Counted from the stretch's first letter, positions 1-6,191 are shown. The stretch is DNA of 8,794 nucleotides from Clostridiales bacterium (GCA_003487955.1 DNNJ01000032.1:28226-37019), one strand, 5' to 3'. Numbers and translations are program-made. The notes: generated by a model not told the origin, from the sequence alone.

Positions 1-167
1 CCACAATGGACATTTGAACTTGACACACTTAAAAGCTGGTATTAATTCCTCTTGGTATTTCAGCACTAATTTACGAAGATAATTTTGGTAATCGTTATGA
101 AAAATATGCACCTAGCTGAGCTAAAAAATATATTAATAAAGTATTATTTAAAGACTATACGGAGTAA
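1..167 (+). pseudogene. Probable decayed 3' end of an unrecognised coding sequence
   Basis: Reading from base 1 gives PQWTFELDTLKSWY and then a stop. Moving to the frame of base 3 just after this gives IPLGISALIYEDNFGNRYEK and a further stretch ending KVLFKDYTE before the TAA at 165-167, with one internal TGA at about 111-113, where TGG (Trp) would fit. The residue composition looks protein-like rather than random. The simplest inference is the tail of a gene damaged by one frameshift and one nonsense change. I do not recognise the family. The gene extends left of the window if real. The stretch is short, so chance cannot be excluded. Confidence 0.3.
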
Positions 168-220
168 AAGACAGTTTCTTAAATAAATTTTCTAATTTTC
201 ATTATGATTGGAGGAGAGAG

Positions 221-739
221 ATGAACAAGAAAATAATCTTGGTTATTATGGCAGTTTTATTGGTTATAACAGGTTATTATATAAGAGAGATTACACAAAA
301 AGATATTGAGCTAATATTTAACAACAAAGATGCTATCTATTCTATTGGTCTTAACCAAAGCTATATTAATAAGTATACTAAAGATTTAGTTGAAGAAGGT
401 AATGTTGATAGCTTGGATACCTTGCTTATGATGATTGCATATTCAAGAGATTTGGACTCATATGGGAGGCTTTCCAGATTTATTGCAAATACTAATAATG
501 ATTATTCTATTTTATTTATTGAGTTCAAGGGGTTAAATGGAGAATACCTGGATTTTTTGAAGGAAACTGGTATTGTACAAACTAGAAATTTTACATCAGA
601 TGATAGTATTTATTTGAAGGAATATTTGAAAATAAGTGAAGAAATAACCGGCATTATTGATTCCTTAATAAAAGATGAATTATATGAGACGGATAGGGCT
701 GTGGAATTAATAGCACAAATAAGAAAATTGAGAGATTAA
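221..739 (+). CDS. Hypothetical protein with N-terminal membrane anchor
   Basis: This 172-residue protein belongs to no family I recognise. Residues 1-3 are MNK, and residues 4-22 are a hydrophobic segment (about IILVIMAVLLVITGYYI) after a short lysine-containing start. There is no lipobox cysteine or obvious signal peptidase site, so a single-pass anchor with the rest outside the cell is the likely topology. The remainder is acidic and probably mainly helical, with many Leu/Ile/Asp/Glu residues, no cysteines and no visible catalytic motif. The start is well supported: GGAGGAG at 210-216 lies four bases before the ATG. No promoter stands out upstream and no terminator follows. It sits alone between a decayed fragment and the thiamine locus, so context gives no hint of function. 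Confidence 0.7.
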   Translation: MNKKIILVIMAVLLVITGYYIREITQKDIELIFNNKDAIYSIGLNQSYINKYTKDLVEEGNVDSLDTLLMMIAYSRDLDSYGRLSRFIANTNNDYSILFIEFKGLNGEYLDFLKETGIVQTRNFTSDDSIYLKEYLKISEEITGIIDSLIKDELYETDRAVELIAQIRKLRD

Positions 740-781
740 TTAGTATACATAATGGGACACCGAAAATGACAAAGCTTATGA

Positions 782-810
782 TTGCATTTAATATGAATTT
801 GTTGTATAAT
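782..810 (+). promoter_or_regulatory. Sigma-70 type promoter for the cytX leader
   Basis: The sequence TTGCAT (782-787) is followed after 17 bases by a perfect TATAAT (805-810). Transcription would begin near 817, a few bases before the first TPP riboswitch pairing element. The position is exactly where a riboswitch promoter is expected, which supports the call even though the -35 matches the consensus at only three positions. Confidence 0.7.
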
Positions 811-820
811 CGAATTAATC

Positions 821-903
821 AAATATCGGGAGCTTTGTGCTGAGAGGAAACTTAAAGTTTCGACCGTACCTGATTTGGATAATGCCAACGTAGGGAACTG
901 TTT
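821..903 (+). ncRNA. TPP riboswitch (THI element) upstream of cytX
   Basis: The conserved blocks of the thiamine pyrophosphate aptamer are all present and in order: CTGAGAGG (840-847), CGACC (861-865), ACCTGAT (868-874), GGATAATGCC (877-886) and GTAGGGAA (890-897). P1 can form between AAATAT (821-826) and the bases at 897-903, with one bulge. P3 is closed by GAAAC and GTTTC (847-860), and P5 by TTGG and CCAA. A strong hairpin follows at 913-944, so TPP binding is expected to favour premature termination before cytX. The switch fits the gene it precedes, a pyrimidine-precursor permease. Confidence 0.97.
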
Positions 904-912
904 ATGAATGTG

Positions 913-946
913 AATGGGATATACCGGTGTTGGTATATCCCATTTT
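913..946 (+). terminator. Riboswitch expression-platform hairpin, probable attenuator
   Basis: A perfect 13-bp inverted repeat pairs AATGGGATATACC (913-925) with GGTATATCCCATT (932-944) around a six-base loop. The uridine run after it is short (four T, partly inside the stem), weaker than in the attenuator of the second riboswitch. Its place between the TPP aptamer and the cytX ribosome binding site (AAAGGA at 952-957) makes a ligand-controlled attenuator the best reading. Confidence 0.75.
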
Positions 947-969
947 AAATGAAAGGACACAAATAAGTT

Positions 970-2142
970 ATGGGGAGTTACAAAACATCAACGTTAAGTA
1001 ACGGATTACTATGGTTTGGAGCAGCTGTATCTATCGCGGAAATTTTTACAGGAACATTATTTGTACCACTTGGTTTTGCAAAAGGATTTTTTGCAATAGT
1101 AATTGGACATATAATTGGCTGCATACTTTTGTACTATGCCGGAATTATAGGTGCTAAAAGTGGTAAATCAGCTATGGAATCCGTCGGATTATCGTTTGGA
1201 AACAAAGGACGGAATTATTTTGCAATGCTGAATGTATTGCAGCTTGTTGGTTGGACTGCTGTAATGATAATTCAAGGTGCAAAAGCAATGGGGATTATGT
1301 TAAATACAAATCTTGGTATGCAATCTGATTTGTTGTGGGGCGTTATTATTGGGGCTGCAATATTAGTGTGGGTTGTTATTGGACCTAAAAACTTAGAGAA
1401 AGTAAATATCTTTGCAATAGGAAGCTTGTTTATTCTGACAATTTTTTTAGGAGCTACGGTTTTTAAGGGAGGTTCACAAACCATCATTTCCGGTGATTTG
1501 GGTTTTGGAGCAGCATTAGAATTGTCAGCGGCTATGCCGCTTTCATGGCTTCCGCTTATTTCTGATTACACCAAGGATGCAAAACACCCGATTGCTGCAA
1601 CACGGGTAAGCGTGATTATATATTTTATGGGCAGTACTTTCATGTATACAATTGGTTTGGTAGCTGCTATCTTTACCGGCGAAAGTGATATAGCGGTCAT
1701 CATGTATAAAGCCGGATTTGGTATTTTAGGTGTATTGATAATATTGTTTTCAACGGTAACAACGACATATTTGGATGTTTATTCTGCAGGAGTCAGCTTG
1801 AATACAATTAATAAAATGTTGCCTGAAAAAACCATGGCAATTATTGTATGTTTTATTGGTACTGCCATTGCAATATTTACACCTATCGAACAATATCAAA
1901 ATTTTTTATATTTGATAGGCTCGGTGTTTGCTCCAATGATTTCGGTTCTCATAGCAGACTTTTTTATACTCAAAAAAGATAATATAAAGAAATCTGTGGA
2001 TGCAACAAATTTCATTATTTGGTTGATAGGATTTTTAATTTACAGGGTGCTTTTAAATATTAATTTAGCTATTGGAAGCACAATACCTGTAATGATAATA
2101 ACCGTAATCATATGTGTCATTGCAGATAAAGTAAGAAAGTAA
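970..2142 (+). CDS. cytX: CytX, predicted hydroxymethylpyrimidine permease (NCS1 family)
   Basis: This 390-residue, highly hydrophobic protein matches the CytX branch of the NCS1 nucleobase:cation symporters, and the family usually has about 12 membrane helices. Seen in the sequence: an N-terminal start resembling other CytX proteins (LSNGLLWFGAAVSIAEIFTG, residues 9-28), a GWTAV motif at 94-98 in the third helix region, PLSWLPLISDYTK ending near residue 202 with Asp199 followed by Tyr and Thr, YLDVYSAG at 267-274, and IADFFILKK near the C-terminus. The role, uptake of HMP for thiamine salvage, is inferred from the family and from the TPP riboswitch directly upstream. The ATG follows AAAGGA by 12 bases, rather long, but an in-frame TAA three codons before rules out an earlier start. 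A terminator follows the gene, so it is probably transcribed alone. Confidence 0.93.
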   Translation: MGSYKTSTLSNGLLWFGAAVSIAEIFTGTLFVPLGFAKGFFAIVIGHIIGCILLYYAGIIGAKSGKSAMESVGLSFGNKGRNYFAMLNVLQLVGWTAVMIIQGAKAMGIMLNTNLGMQSDLLWGVIIGAAILVWVVIGPKNLEKVNIFAIGSLFILTIFLGATVFKGGSQTIISGDLGFGAALELSAAMPLSWLPLISDYTKDAKHPIAATRVSVIIYFMGSTFMYTIGLVAAIFTGESDIAVIMYKAGFGILGVLIILFSTVTTTYLDVYSAGVSLNTINKMLPEKTMAIIVCFIGTAIAIFTPIEQYQNFLYLIGSVFAPMISVLIADFFILKKDNIKKSVDATNFIIWLIGFLIYRVLLNINLAIGSTIPVMIITVIICVIADKVRK

Positions 2143-2170
2143 GTTTCGGTATTTAATTTAATCAATTTAA

Positions 2171-2176
2171 TATAAT
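2171..2176 (+). promoter_or_regulatory. Possible -10 element upstream of the cytX terminator
   Basis: A perfect TATAAT lies 29 bases after the cytX stop and just ahead of the terminator hairpin. No convincing -35 lies 16-18 bases upstream and there is no TGn extension, so in such AT-rich DNA it may be chance. If active, it would give a short leader running into the hairpin at 2203-2252. Confidence 0.2.
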
Positions 2177-2202
2177 TGTAACAAGATGAAATATTTTATG
2201 TT

Positions 2203-2256
2203 AAGCATAAAAAGGGGCGCACCACCGCGGGTACGATTTCCTTTTTATGCTTTTTT
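2203..2256 (+). terminator. Strong intrinsic terminator between cytX and thiW
   Basis: A perfect 13-bp stem joins AAGCATAAAAAGG (2203-2215) with CCTTTTTATGCTT (2240-2252), followed by a run of T to 2256. The 24-base loop is strikingly GC-rich for this region (GGCGCACCACCGCGGG and so on) and can form small internal pairs such as ACC with GGT. It should end the cytX transcript and insulate thiW from the first riboswitch. Confidence 0.85.
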
Positions 2257-2276
2257 ATATGACCTAACCATATTTA

Positions 2277-2285
2277 TGTTAAAAT
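2277..2285 (+). promoter_or_regulatory. Possible extended -10 promoter for thiW
   Basis: TGTTAAAAT combines a TGn extension (2277-2279) with TAAAAT (2280-2285), one base from the consensus. It lies after the terminator and immediately before the thiW Shine-Dalgarno. No good -35 is visible, which extended -10 promoters tolerate. Some promoter is needed here because the terminator separates thiW from cytX. Confidence 0.35.
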
Positions 2286-2306
2286 AAAAAATATTAAGGA
2301 GAAAAA

Positions 2307-2819
2307 ATGATTAAAAACAAAGAAATTAATTTAAAAAAATTAGTTTTCGCTTCATTGTTGGTATGCATGGGATATGTTCTCAATACATTTGTATGGATTC
2401 CTGGAATGGCTCCATTTCAGCATTTCATTAATGTAACAGCTGCTGTATTCTTAGGACCTGCATGGGCGTTTACATGTGCATTGATAATAGGATTGTTAAG
2501 AATGATAATAAACGGCCGTACCATATTGGCACTTATCGGAGCTATTGTGGGAGCATTTTTATCAGGGATATTGTATAAGAAATTTCAAAAATTATACTGG
2601 GCGGTTATAGGAGAGGTAATTGGTACAGGTATAATAAGTGCCATTCTGTCATATCCGTTTATGAGAATGTTTTATGGATTGCCTAAGAGCTCCATATTTA
2701 TGTATATACCTTTATTTGTTCCTTCATCTATTATGGGAGCGATGGTAGCGGTTTTTCTTATAAAGGCATTGAAAAAAACAAATACATTTGATAAGTTAAA
2801 AGCACAACTTGATAAATAG
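2307..2819 (+). CDS. thiW: ThiW, ECF transporter S component (predicted thiazole uptake)
   Basis: This 170-residue membrane protein has five or six hydrophobic segments and the size of an energy-coupling-factor S component. The block IPGMAPFQHFINVTAAVFLG, with PFQHFIN at residues 36-42, followed by a GLLRMIINGRTILALIG segment and a basic GILYKKFQK loop, is characteristic of ThiW. In this family the S component binds the substrate and needs a shared ATPase and T module (EcfA, EcfA', EcfT), which are not in the window and must be encoded elsewhere. The substrate, thiamine thiazole (hydroxyethylthiazole), is a family-level prediction that fits the thiazole kinase gene ThiM downstream. AAGGAG at 2296-2301 sits five bases before the ATG. 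The HAD gene follows after 49 bases with no terminator, so the two are probably co-transcribed. Confidence 0.9.
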   Translation: MIKNKEINLKKLVFASLLVCMGYVLNTFVWIPGMAPFQHFINVTAAVFLGPAWAFTCALIIGLLRMIINGRTILALIGAIVGAFLSGILYKKFQKLYWAVIGEVIGTGIISAILSYPFMRMFYGLPKSSIFMYIPLFVPSSIMGAMVAVFLIKALKKTNTFDKLKAQLDK

Positions 2820-2868
2820 ACACTAAAAATGTATAATGTAGACAAATCTTAGGATAGGGAGATTAATA

Positions 2869-3510
2869 TTGAAACAATTTAAATACAAGATTTTTGATTT
2901 AGATGGAACACTACTTGATTCAATGGGTGCATGGCGTGATTTGGGGAAAGATTATCTTTTGCAAAAGGGTATAAATCCTCCTGATAATTTAAATGAAATC
3001 ATAGCTGCTATGTCAATGCTCGAATCTGCAGCATATTTTCAAGAAGCTTTTAAAATTGAGCTAAGTGCTGAAGAAATAATTAAAGAAGTTAAAATGTTGA
3101 TTGAATATAAATACAGACATGAGTTTGAATTGAAACCTTATGTAAAAAAATACCTTGAAAAGCTGGAAAATGAAAATACGGTAATGTGTATTGCTACAGC
3201 AACACCCTTGAAATTAGCAAAAGCTGCATTGGAGAGAAATGATATCATAAAATATTTTTCATTTATTATCAGCTGCGATGAGGTTGGAGTCGGAAAGAAT
3301 AATCCGGATATATTTATTCTTGCCGCAAACAAATTAAATGCAAAACCCTCCGAAATCGCAGTTTATGAAGATGCTGATTTTGCATTGATAACAGCTAAAG
3401 AGGAAGGCTTTTACACTATTGGAGTGTATGATGATTATTTTAAAAATGAAAGAAAGGATATCGAATTAATAAGCGATATATATATCGAATCATTCAAAGA
3501 ACTTTTATAA
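2869..3510 (+). CDS. HAD-superfamily phosphatase in the thiamine salvage cluster
   Basis: This 213-residue protein has all four HAD motifs: FDLDGT with nucleophile Asp10 and acid/base Asp12, Thr110 in IATATP (motif II), Lys143 in GVGKNNPD (motif III), and Glu167-Asp168 in VYEDADFAL (motif IV). A helical cap lies between motifs I and II (residues about 18-88), the subclass I arrangement typical of small-molecule phosphatases and beta-phosphoglucomutase relatives. The start codon is TTG, supported by AGGGAG at 2856-2861 seven bases upstream and by the family start just before DLDGT. The substrate cannot be read from sequence. Its place between thiW and the thiM riboswitch suggests a phosphorylated thiamine intermediate, for example thiamine phosphate or a phosphorylated pyrimidine or thiazole, but this is inference. 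It has no riboswitch of its own. Confidence 0.88.
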   Translation: MKQFKYKIFDLDGTLLDSMGAWRDLGKDYLLQKGINPPDNLNEIIAAMSMLESAAYFQEAFKIELSAEEIIKEVKMLIEYKYRHEFELKPYVKKYLEKLENENTVMCIATATPLKLAKAALERNDIIKYFSFIISCDEVGVGKNNPDIFILAANKLNAKPSEIAVYEDADFALITAKEEGFYTIGVYDDYFKNERKDIELISDIYIESFKELL

Positions 3511-3528
3511 TTGTATTTTCATAGTTTC

Positions 3529-3557
3529 TTGACATGAGGAGCAATCAATGCTAAGAT
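3529..3557 (+). promoter_or_regulatory. Sigma-70 promoter for the thiMED transcript
   Basis: A consensus TTGACA (3529-3534) is followed after exactly 17 bases by TAAGAT (3552-3557). The predicted start near 3564 falls about six bases before the second TPP aptamer. No terminator separates it from the HAD gene, so read-through from upstream could also feed into the riboswitch. Confidence 0.85.
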
Positions 3558-3569
3558 TATATTAACTGG

Positions 3570-3649
3570 ATATCGGGAGCTTGTGAAGGCTGAGAGGAAA
3601 CACGTGTTTCGACCGTACCTGATTCGGGTAATGCCGGCGTAGGGAATAT
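3570..3649 (+). ncRNA. TPP riboswitch (THI element) upstream of thiM
   Basis: The full set of aptamer blocks is present: CTGAGAGG (3590-3597), CGACC (3610-3614), ACCTGAT (3617-3623), GGGTAATGCC (3626-3635) and GTAGGGAA (3639-3646). P1 is short, ATAT (3570-3573) with ATAT (3646-3649). P3 is closed by GAAAC and GTTTC. Compared with the cytX switch, the P5 pairing changes on both sides (TTGG/CCAA there, CGG/CCG here), which is compensatory change supporting the fold. An attenuator follows at 3660-3691, so TPP should repress thiMED by termination. Confidence 0.97.
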
Positions 3650-3659
3650 AAACGATCGC

Positions 3660-3691
3660 AATATACTGACTTTACTGGCAGTATATTTTTT
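3660..3691 (+). terminator. Attenuator terminator of the thiM riboswitch
   Basis: A 9-bp stem pairs AATATACTG (3660-3668) with CAGTATATT (3679-3687) around a ten-base loop and runs into a T tract ending at 3691. It sits between the TPP aptamer and the thiM Shine-Dalgarno (AAGGAG, 3697-3702), the usual place for a ligand-controlled terminator. Confidence 0.85.
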
Positions 3692-3707
3692 ATTAAAAGG
3701 AGCTGCT

Positions 3708-4538
3708 ATGTTTTCAAAAATTATTAAAAATGTGAAGAATAATACACCATTGGTACACAATATCACTAATTATGTTACTGTAAATGATTGTGCAAATGTA
3801 TTGTTAGCTTGTGGAGGTTCACCGATAATGGCTGATGATGTTGAAGAGGTAGAAGAAATTGTATCCATAAGCAGTGCATTGGTATTAAATATCGGTACAT
3901 TAAATTCAAGAGTTATCGAATCCATGATTAAGGCGGGGAAAAAAGCAAATGAGCTTAATATACCCGTTATACTTGATCCTGTAGGAGCAGGAGCCTCAAA
4001 GCTTAGAACGGATACTGCATTCAGATTGTTGAATGAAGTGAAGTTTGCTGTTGTAAGAGGTAATATGTCAGAAATCAAAGCATTAGGAAATACTGATGCA
4101 AAGGGAGCACGAGGTGTCGATGCTGATGTAGCTGACTCAATTAATGAAGAAAATTTAACCGAAGTTATTGAGTATATTAAGTTATTATCTGAAAGGATGT
4201 CTTTGGTGGTTGCTGTTACAGGAGCAATAGATATTGTTTCTGATGGTACAAAAACATATATTATTCGAAACGGACATCCAATGATGGGTAAAATATCAGG
4301 GACAGGGTGTATGCTTTCGTCAACAATCGGTGCCTACTGCGGTGCTAATAAGGACAATATTATTGATGCCACAGCAGCAGCTGTATGCATAATGGGGTTG
4401 AGCGGTGAATTAGCATATGAAAAAATGAAAAAAAATGATGAAGGAACGTCCATGTTTAGGTCACATTTAATAGATTTTATGAGTAAAATTGATGATGAAA
4501 TGTTGAAGGAAGGTGCGAAATTTGAAACAAGACAGTAG
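3708..4538 (+). CDS. thiM: ThiM, hydroxyethylthiazole kinase
   Basis: ThiM phosphorylates 4-methyl-5-(2-hydroxyethyl)thiazole with ATP, the salvage route to the thiazole half of thiamine. The 276-residue length is normal for this ribokinase-like family. Visible landmarks are PLVHNITN with His17 to Asn21, GGSPIMADD after it, ILDPVGAG with Asp90 to Gly95, VRGNMSEI, the VVAVTGAIDIVSDG strand, and the anion-hole/catalytic loop GTGCMLSST with Cys201. AAGGAG at 3697-3702 lies five bases before the ATG. It is the first gene of a tight thiM-thiE-thiD operon under the second TPP riboswitch. Its 3' end overlaps the preferred thiE start by 17 bases, so translation is probably coupled. It pairs functionally with ThiW, the predicted thiazole importer. 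Confidence 0.97.
   Translation: MFSKIIKNVKNNTPLVHNITNYVTVNDCANVLLACGGSPIMADDVEEVEEIVSISSALVLNIGTLNSRVIESMIKAGKKANELNIPVILDPVGAGASKLRTDTAFRLLNEVKFAVVRGNMSEIKALGNTDAKGARGVDADVADSINEENLTEVIEYIKLLSERMSLVVAVTGAIDIVSDGTKTYIIRNGHPMMGKISGTGCMLSSTIGAYCGANKDNIIDATAAAVCIMGLSGELAYEKMKKNDEGTSMFRSHLIDFMSKIDDEMLKEGAKFETRQ
4506..4513 (+). promoter_or_regulatory. Ribosome binding site that decides the thiE start
   Basis: AAGGAAGG inside the end of thiM lies eight bases before a TTG at 4522 and only two bases or less before the in-frame GTG at 4513. The spacing favours TTG 4522 as the real thiE start, giving 212 residues instead of 215. Confidence 0.65.
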
Positions 4539-5160
4539 CTCATTGCTTTTATACGCAATTACTGAAAGAGCCTGGCTAAAGGGAAAAACTGTAACCGAAG
4601 CCGTAGAAGAAGCAATACAAGGAGGAGCGACTTTCATTCAGCTTAGGGAAAAGAATTTAAGCTATGAAGAATTTTTAAAAACTGCCATAGATGTTAAGGC
4701 AGTAACCGACAAATATAATATTCCATTTATAATCAATGACAATGTAGATATAGCAGTTAAGGTCGGTGCTGACGGAGCACATATCGGTCAAAGCGACGAA
4801 GAAATAAAAACAGCAAGAGAAAAATTAGGAGCTGATAAAATAATCGGTCTTTCTGCAGGTACAGTGGAAGAAGCTGTTAAAGCCGAGCAAAGCGGTGCGG
4901 ATTATATAGGAGTGGGTGCGGTTTTCAATACTTCAACAAAACTTGATGCAAATTCAGTTTCACTTGAAACATTAAAGGAAATATGCAACACAGTAAATAT
5001 ACCTGTCGTTGCAATCGGAGGAATATCAAAAGATAATGCACTTCAGCTTGCCGGTACAGGCATTGAGGGAATATGTGCTGTATCAGCAATTTTTGCACAG
5101 GACGATATAAAGGCTGCAGCGGCTGAACTTTTGAAGTTAGCAAAACAAATAATAGAATAA
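4522..5160 (+). CDS. thiE: ThiE, thiamine-phosphate synthase
   Basis: ThiE condenses HMP pyrophosphate with thiazole phosphate to give thiamine phosphate and pyrophosphate. The 212-residue TIM-barrel protein, numbered from TTG 4522, has YAITER (11-16), QLREK at 40-44 (pyrimidine and phosphate contacts), INDNVDIA with Asn72 and Asp73, HIGQSDEE, ADYIGVGAVFNTSTK with TSTK at 137-140 for pyrophosphate binding, and VAIGGIS with Gly166 and Gly167 for the thiazole phosphate. All are in the family order and no key residue is missing. NDN replaces the more usual NDR. The longer GTG 4513 start is possible, but it leaves too little space from the Shine-Dalgarno. It overlaps thiM by 17 bases and is followed by thiD after 11 bases, so one operon is clear. 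Confidence 0.96.
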   Translation: MKQDSSSLLLYAITERAWLKGKTVTEAVEEAIQGGATFIQLREKNLSYEEFLKTAIDVKAVTDKYNIPFIINDNVDIAVKVGADGAHIGQSDEEIKTAREKLGADKIIGLSAGTVEEAVKAEQSGADYIGVGAVFNTSTKLDANSVSLETLKEICNTVNIPVVAIGGISKDNALQLAGTGIEGICAVSAIFAQDDIKAAAAELLKLAKQIIE

Positions 5161-5171
5161 AGAGGGGTAAT

Positions 5172-5954
5172 ATGAAAAAGGTATTAACTATAGCCGGTTC
5201 TGACTCAAGCGGAGGAGCAGGCATACAGGCCGACTTAAAAACAATGACCAGCCACAAAATATACGGAATGAGTGTTATAACAGCATTAACAGCTCAAAAT
5301 ACAACAGGAGTATACGGTGTGTTTGAATCAACGCCGGAATTTGTTGCTCAACAGATGGATGCGGTTTTTACGGATATTTATCCTGATGCAATAAAAATCG
5401 GAATGGTTTCAAATAAGGAAATCATTTCTGTTATTGCAGACAAGTTGATTGAATACAATGCAGAAAGAATAGTGCTTGACCCTGTAATGGTTGCAACAAG
5501 CGGAGGCAAGCTTTTTAAGGATGATGCAATAGAGATGCTGATAAATAAGTTAATTCCTTTGGCAACCTTAATAACACCCAACATACAGGAAGCTCAGGTG
5601 CTGAGTGGTCTTGAAATTGACAGCAAAGAAGATATGCAAAGAGCAGCAGTAAAAATTTCCGAGAATTACTCGGGATATATACTCATTAAGGGAGGACACT
5701 TAACTTCAAGCAGTGATGATTTATTATATGCAAATGGTGAATTTATATGGTATGAGCAGGAAAAATTAAATAATCCAAATACACATGGAACAGGCTGTAC
5801 GCTTTCTTCAGCAATTGCATGTAATTTAGCAGAAGGAAATGATGTCAAAACAAGCATATTAAATGCGAAGGAATATATAACCGGCGCTATAAGCTCAGGC
5901 ATAAATTTAGGAAAAGGAAGAGGACCTTTAAATCATTTCTGGAATTTGGGTTAG
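5172..5954 (+). CDS. thiD: ThiD, hydroxymethylpyrimidine / HMP-phosphate kinase
   Basis: ThiD phosphorylates HMP twice to HMP pyrophosphate, the partner substrate for ThiE. The 260-residue ribokinase-fold protein shows the family signature AGSDSSGGAGIQADLK at 8-23, a TALTAQNTTGV strand, IKIGMV, the VLDPVMVATSG block, TPNIQEAQVLSG, IKGGH at 172-176, and NTHGTGCTLSSAIA with Gly206 to Cys209 as the anion hole. Length and motifs are intact. AGAGGGG at 5161-5167 is four bases before the ATG. As the last gene of thiM-thiE-thiD it inherits control by the TPP riboswitch at 3570. It links CytX, which would supply HMP, to ThiE. A long AT-rich hairpin lies just beyond the stop. Confidence 0.97.
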   Translation: MKKVLTIAGSDSSGGAGIQADLKTMTSHKIYGMSVITALTAQNTTGVYGVFESTPEFVAQQMDAVFTDIYPDAIKIGMVSNKEIISVIADKLIEYNAERIVLDPVMVATSGGKLFKDDAIEMLINKLIPLATLITPNIQEAQVLSGLEIDSKEDMQRAAVKISENYSGYILIKGGHLTSSSDDLLYANGEFIWYEQEKLNNPNTHGTGCTLSSAIACNLAEGNDVKTSILNAKEYITGAISSGINLGKGRGPLNHFWNLG

Positions 5955-5983
5955 AAATATCATTAAGATAATTATACATCATC

Positions 5984-6020
5984 ATAAAAGCCATGTAAAT
6001 TTAATTTATATGACTTTTAT
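5984..6020 (+). terminator. Long AT-rich hairpin after thiD, possible terminator
   Basis: A 17-base arm (5984-6000) pairs with 6004-6020 around a three-base TTA loop, with a single C-A mismatch and one G-U pair. It lacks a clean T run after the stem, so it may end transcription inefficiently, or stabilise the 3' end of the thiMED message. No other terminator candidate lies between thiD and the next gene. Confidence 0.5.
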
Positions 6021-6025
6021 TATGG

Positions 6026-6053
6026 TTTAGAATATTTTGCGAATGGGTATAAT
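6026..6053 (+). promoter_or_regulatory. Possible promoter for the glycosyltransferase gene
   Basis: TTTAGA (6026-6031) and TATAAT (6048-6053) are 16 bases apart. The spacer up to 6205 is very AT-rich and has further TATAAT (6116-6121) and TATACT (6149-6154) words, plus an isolated TTGACA at 6058-6063 without a matching -10. A promoter is needed here, but which one is used cannot be decided. Confidence 0.3.
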
Positions 6054-6191
6054 TATATTGACAAGATTCTCTAATGGTGAAAACTAATCATTTAAATATT
6101 TTAACCAAAAATTAATATAATTTTATTTTTAAATTAAGTAATTAATCGTATACTAAAATTATGGCAATAAAAAAATTAATAACATATGAAG

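Noticed and set aside
736..960. Reverse-strand open frame of 74 codons over the first leader
   Set aside because: It lies entirely over the promoter, TPP riboswitch and attenuator of cytX and has no protein-like features.
2143..2306. T-box riboswitch between cytX and thiW
   Set aside because: The UGGN bulge, AGUA and specifier elements are absent and the 164-base spacer is too short; only the terminator is supported.
3557..3766. Reverse-strand open frame of 69 codons over the second leader
   Set aside because: It covers the second TPP riboswitch and the start of thiM; it is a by-product of conserved RNA sequence.
3770..4078. Reverse-strand open frame of 102 codons inside thiM
   Set aside because: It is a shadow of the thiM coding sequence, which has all its family motifs.
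4925..5257. Reverse-strand open frame of 110 codons across thiE and thiD
   Set aside because: Both genes on the + strand are unmistakable, and the reverse product has no recognisable motif or ribosome binding site.
6058..6063. TTGACA as a promoter for the glycosyltransferase
   Set aside because: No acceptable -10 lies 16-18 bases downstream.
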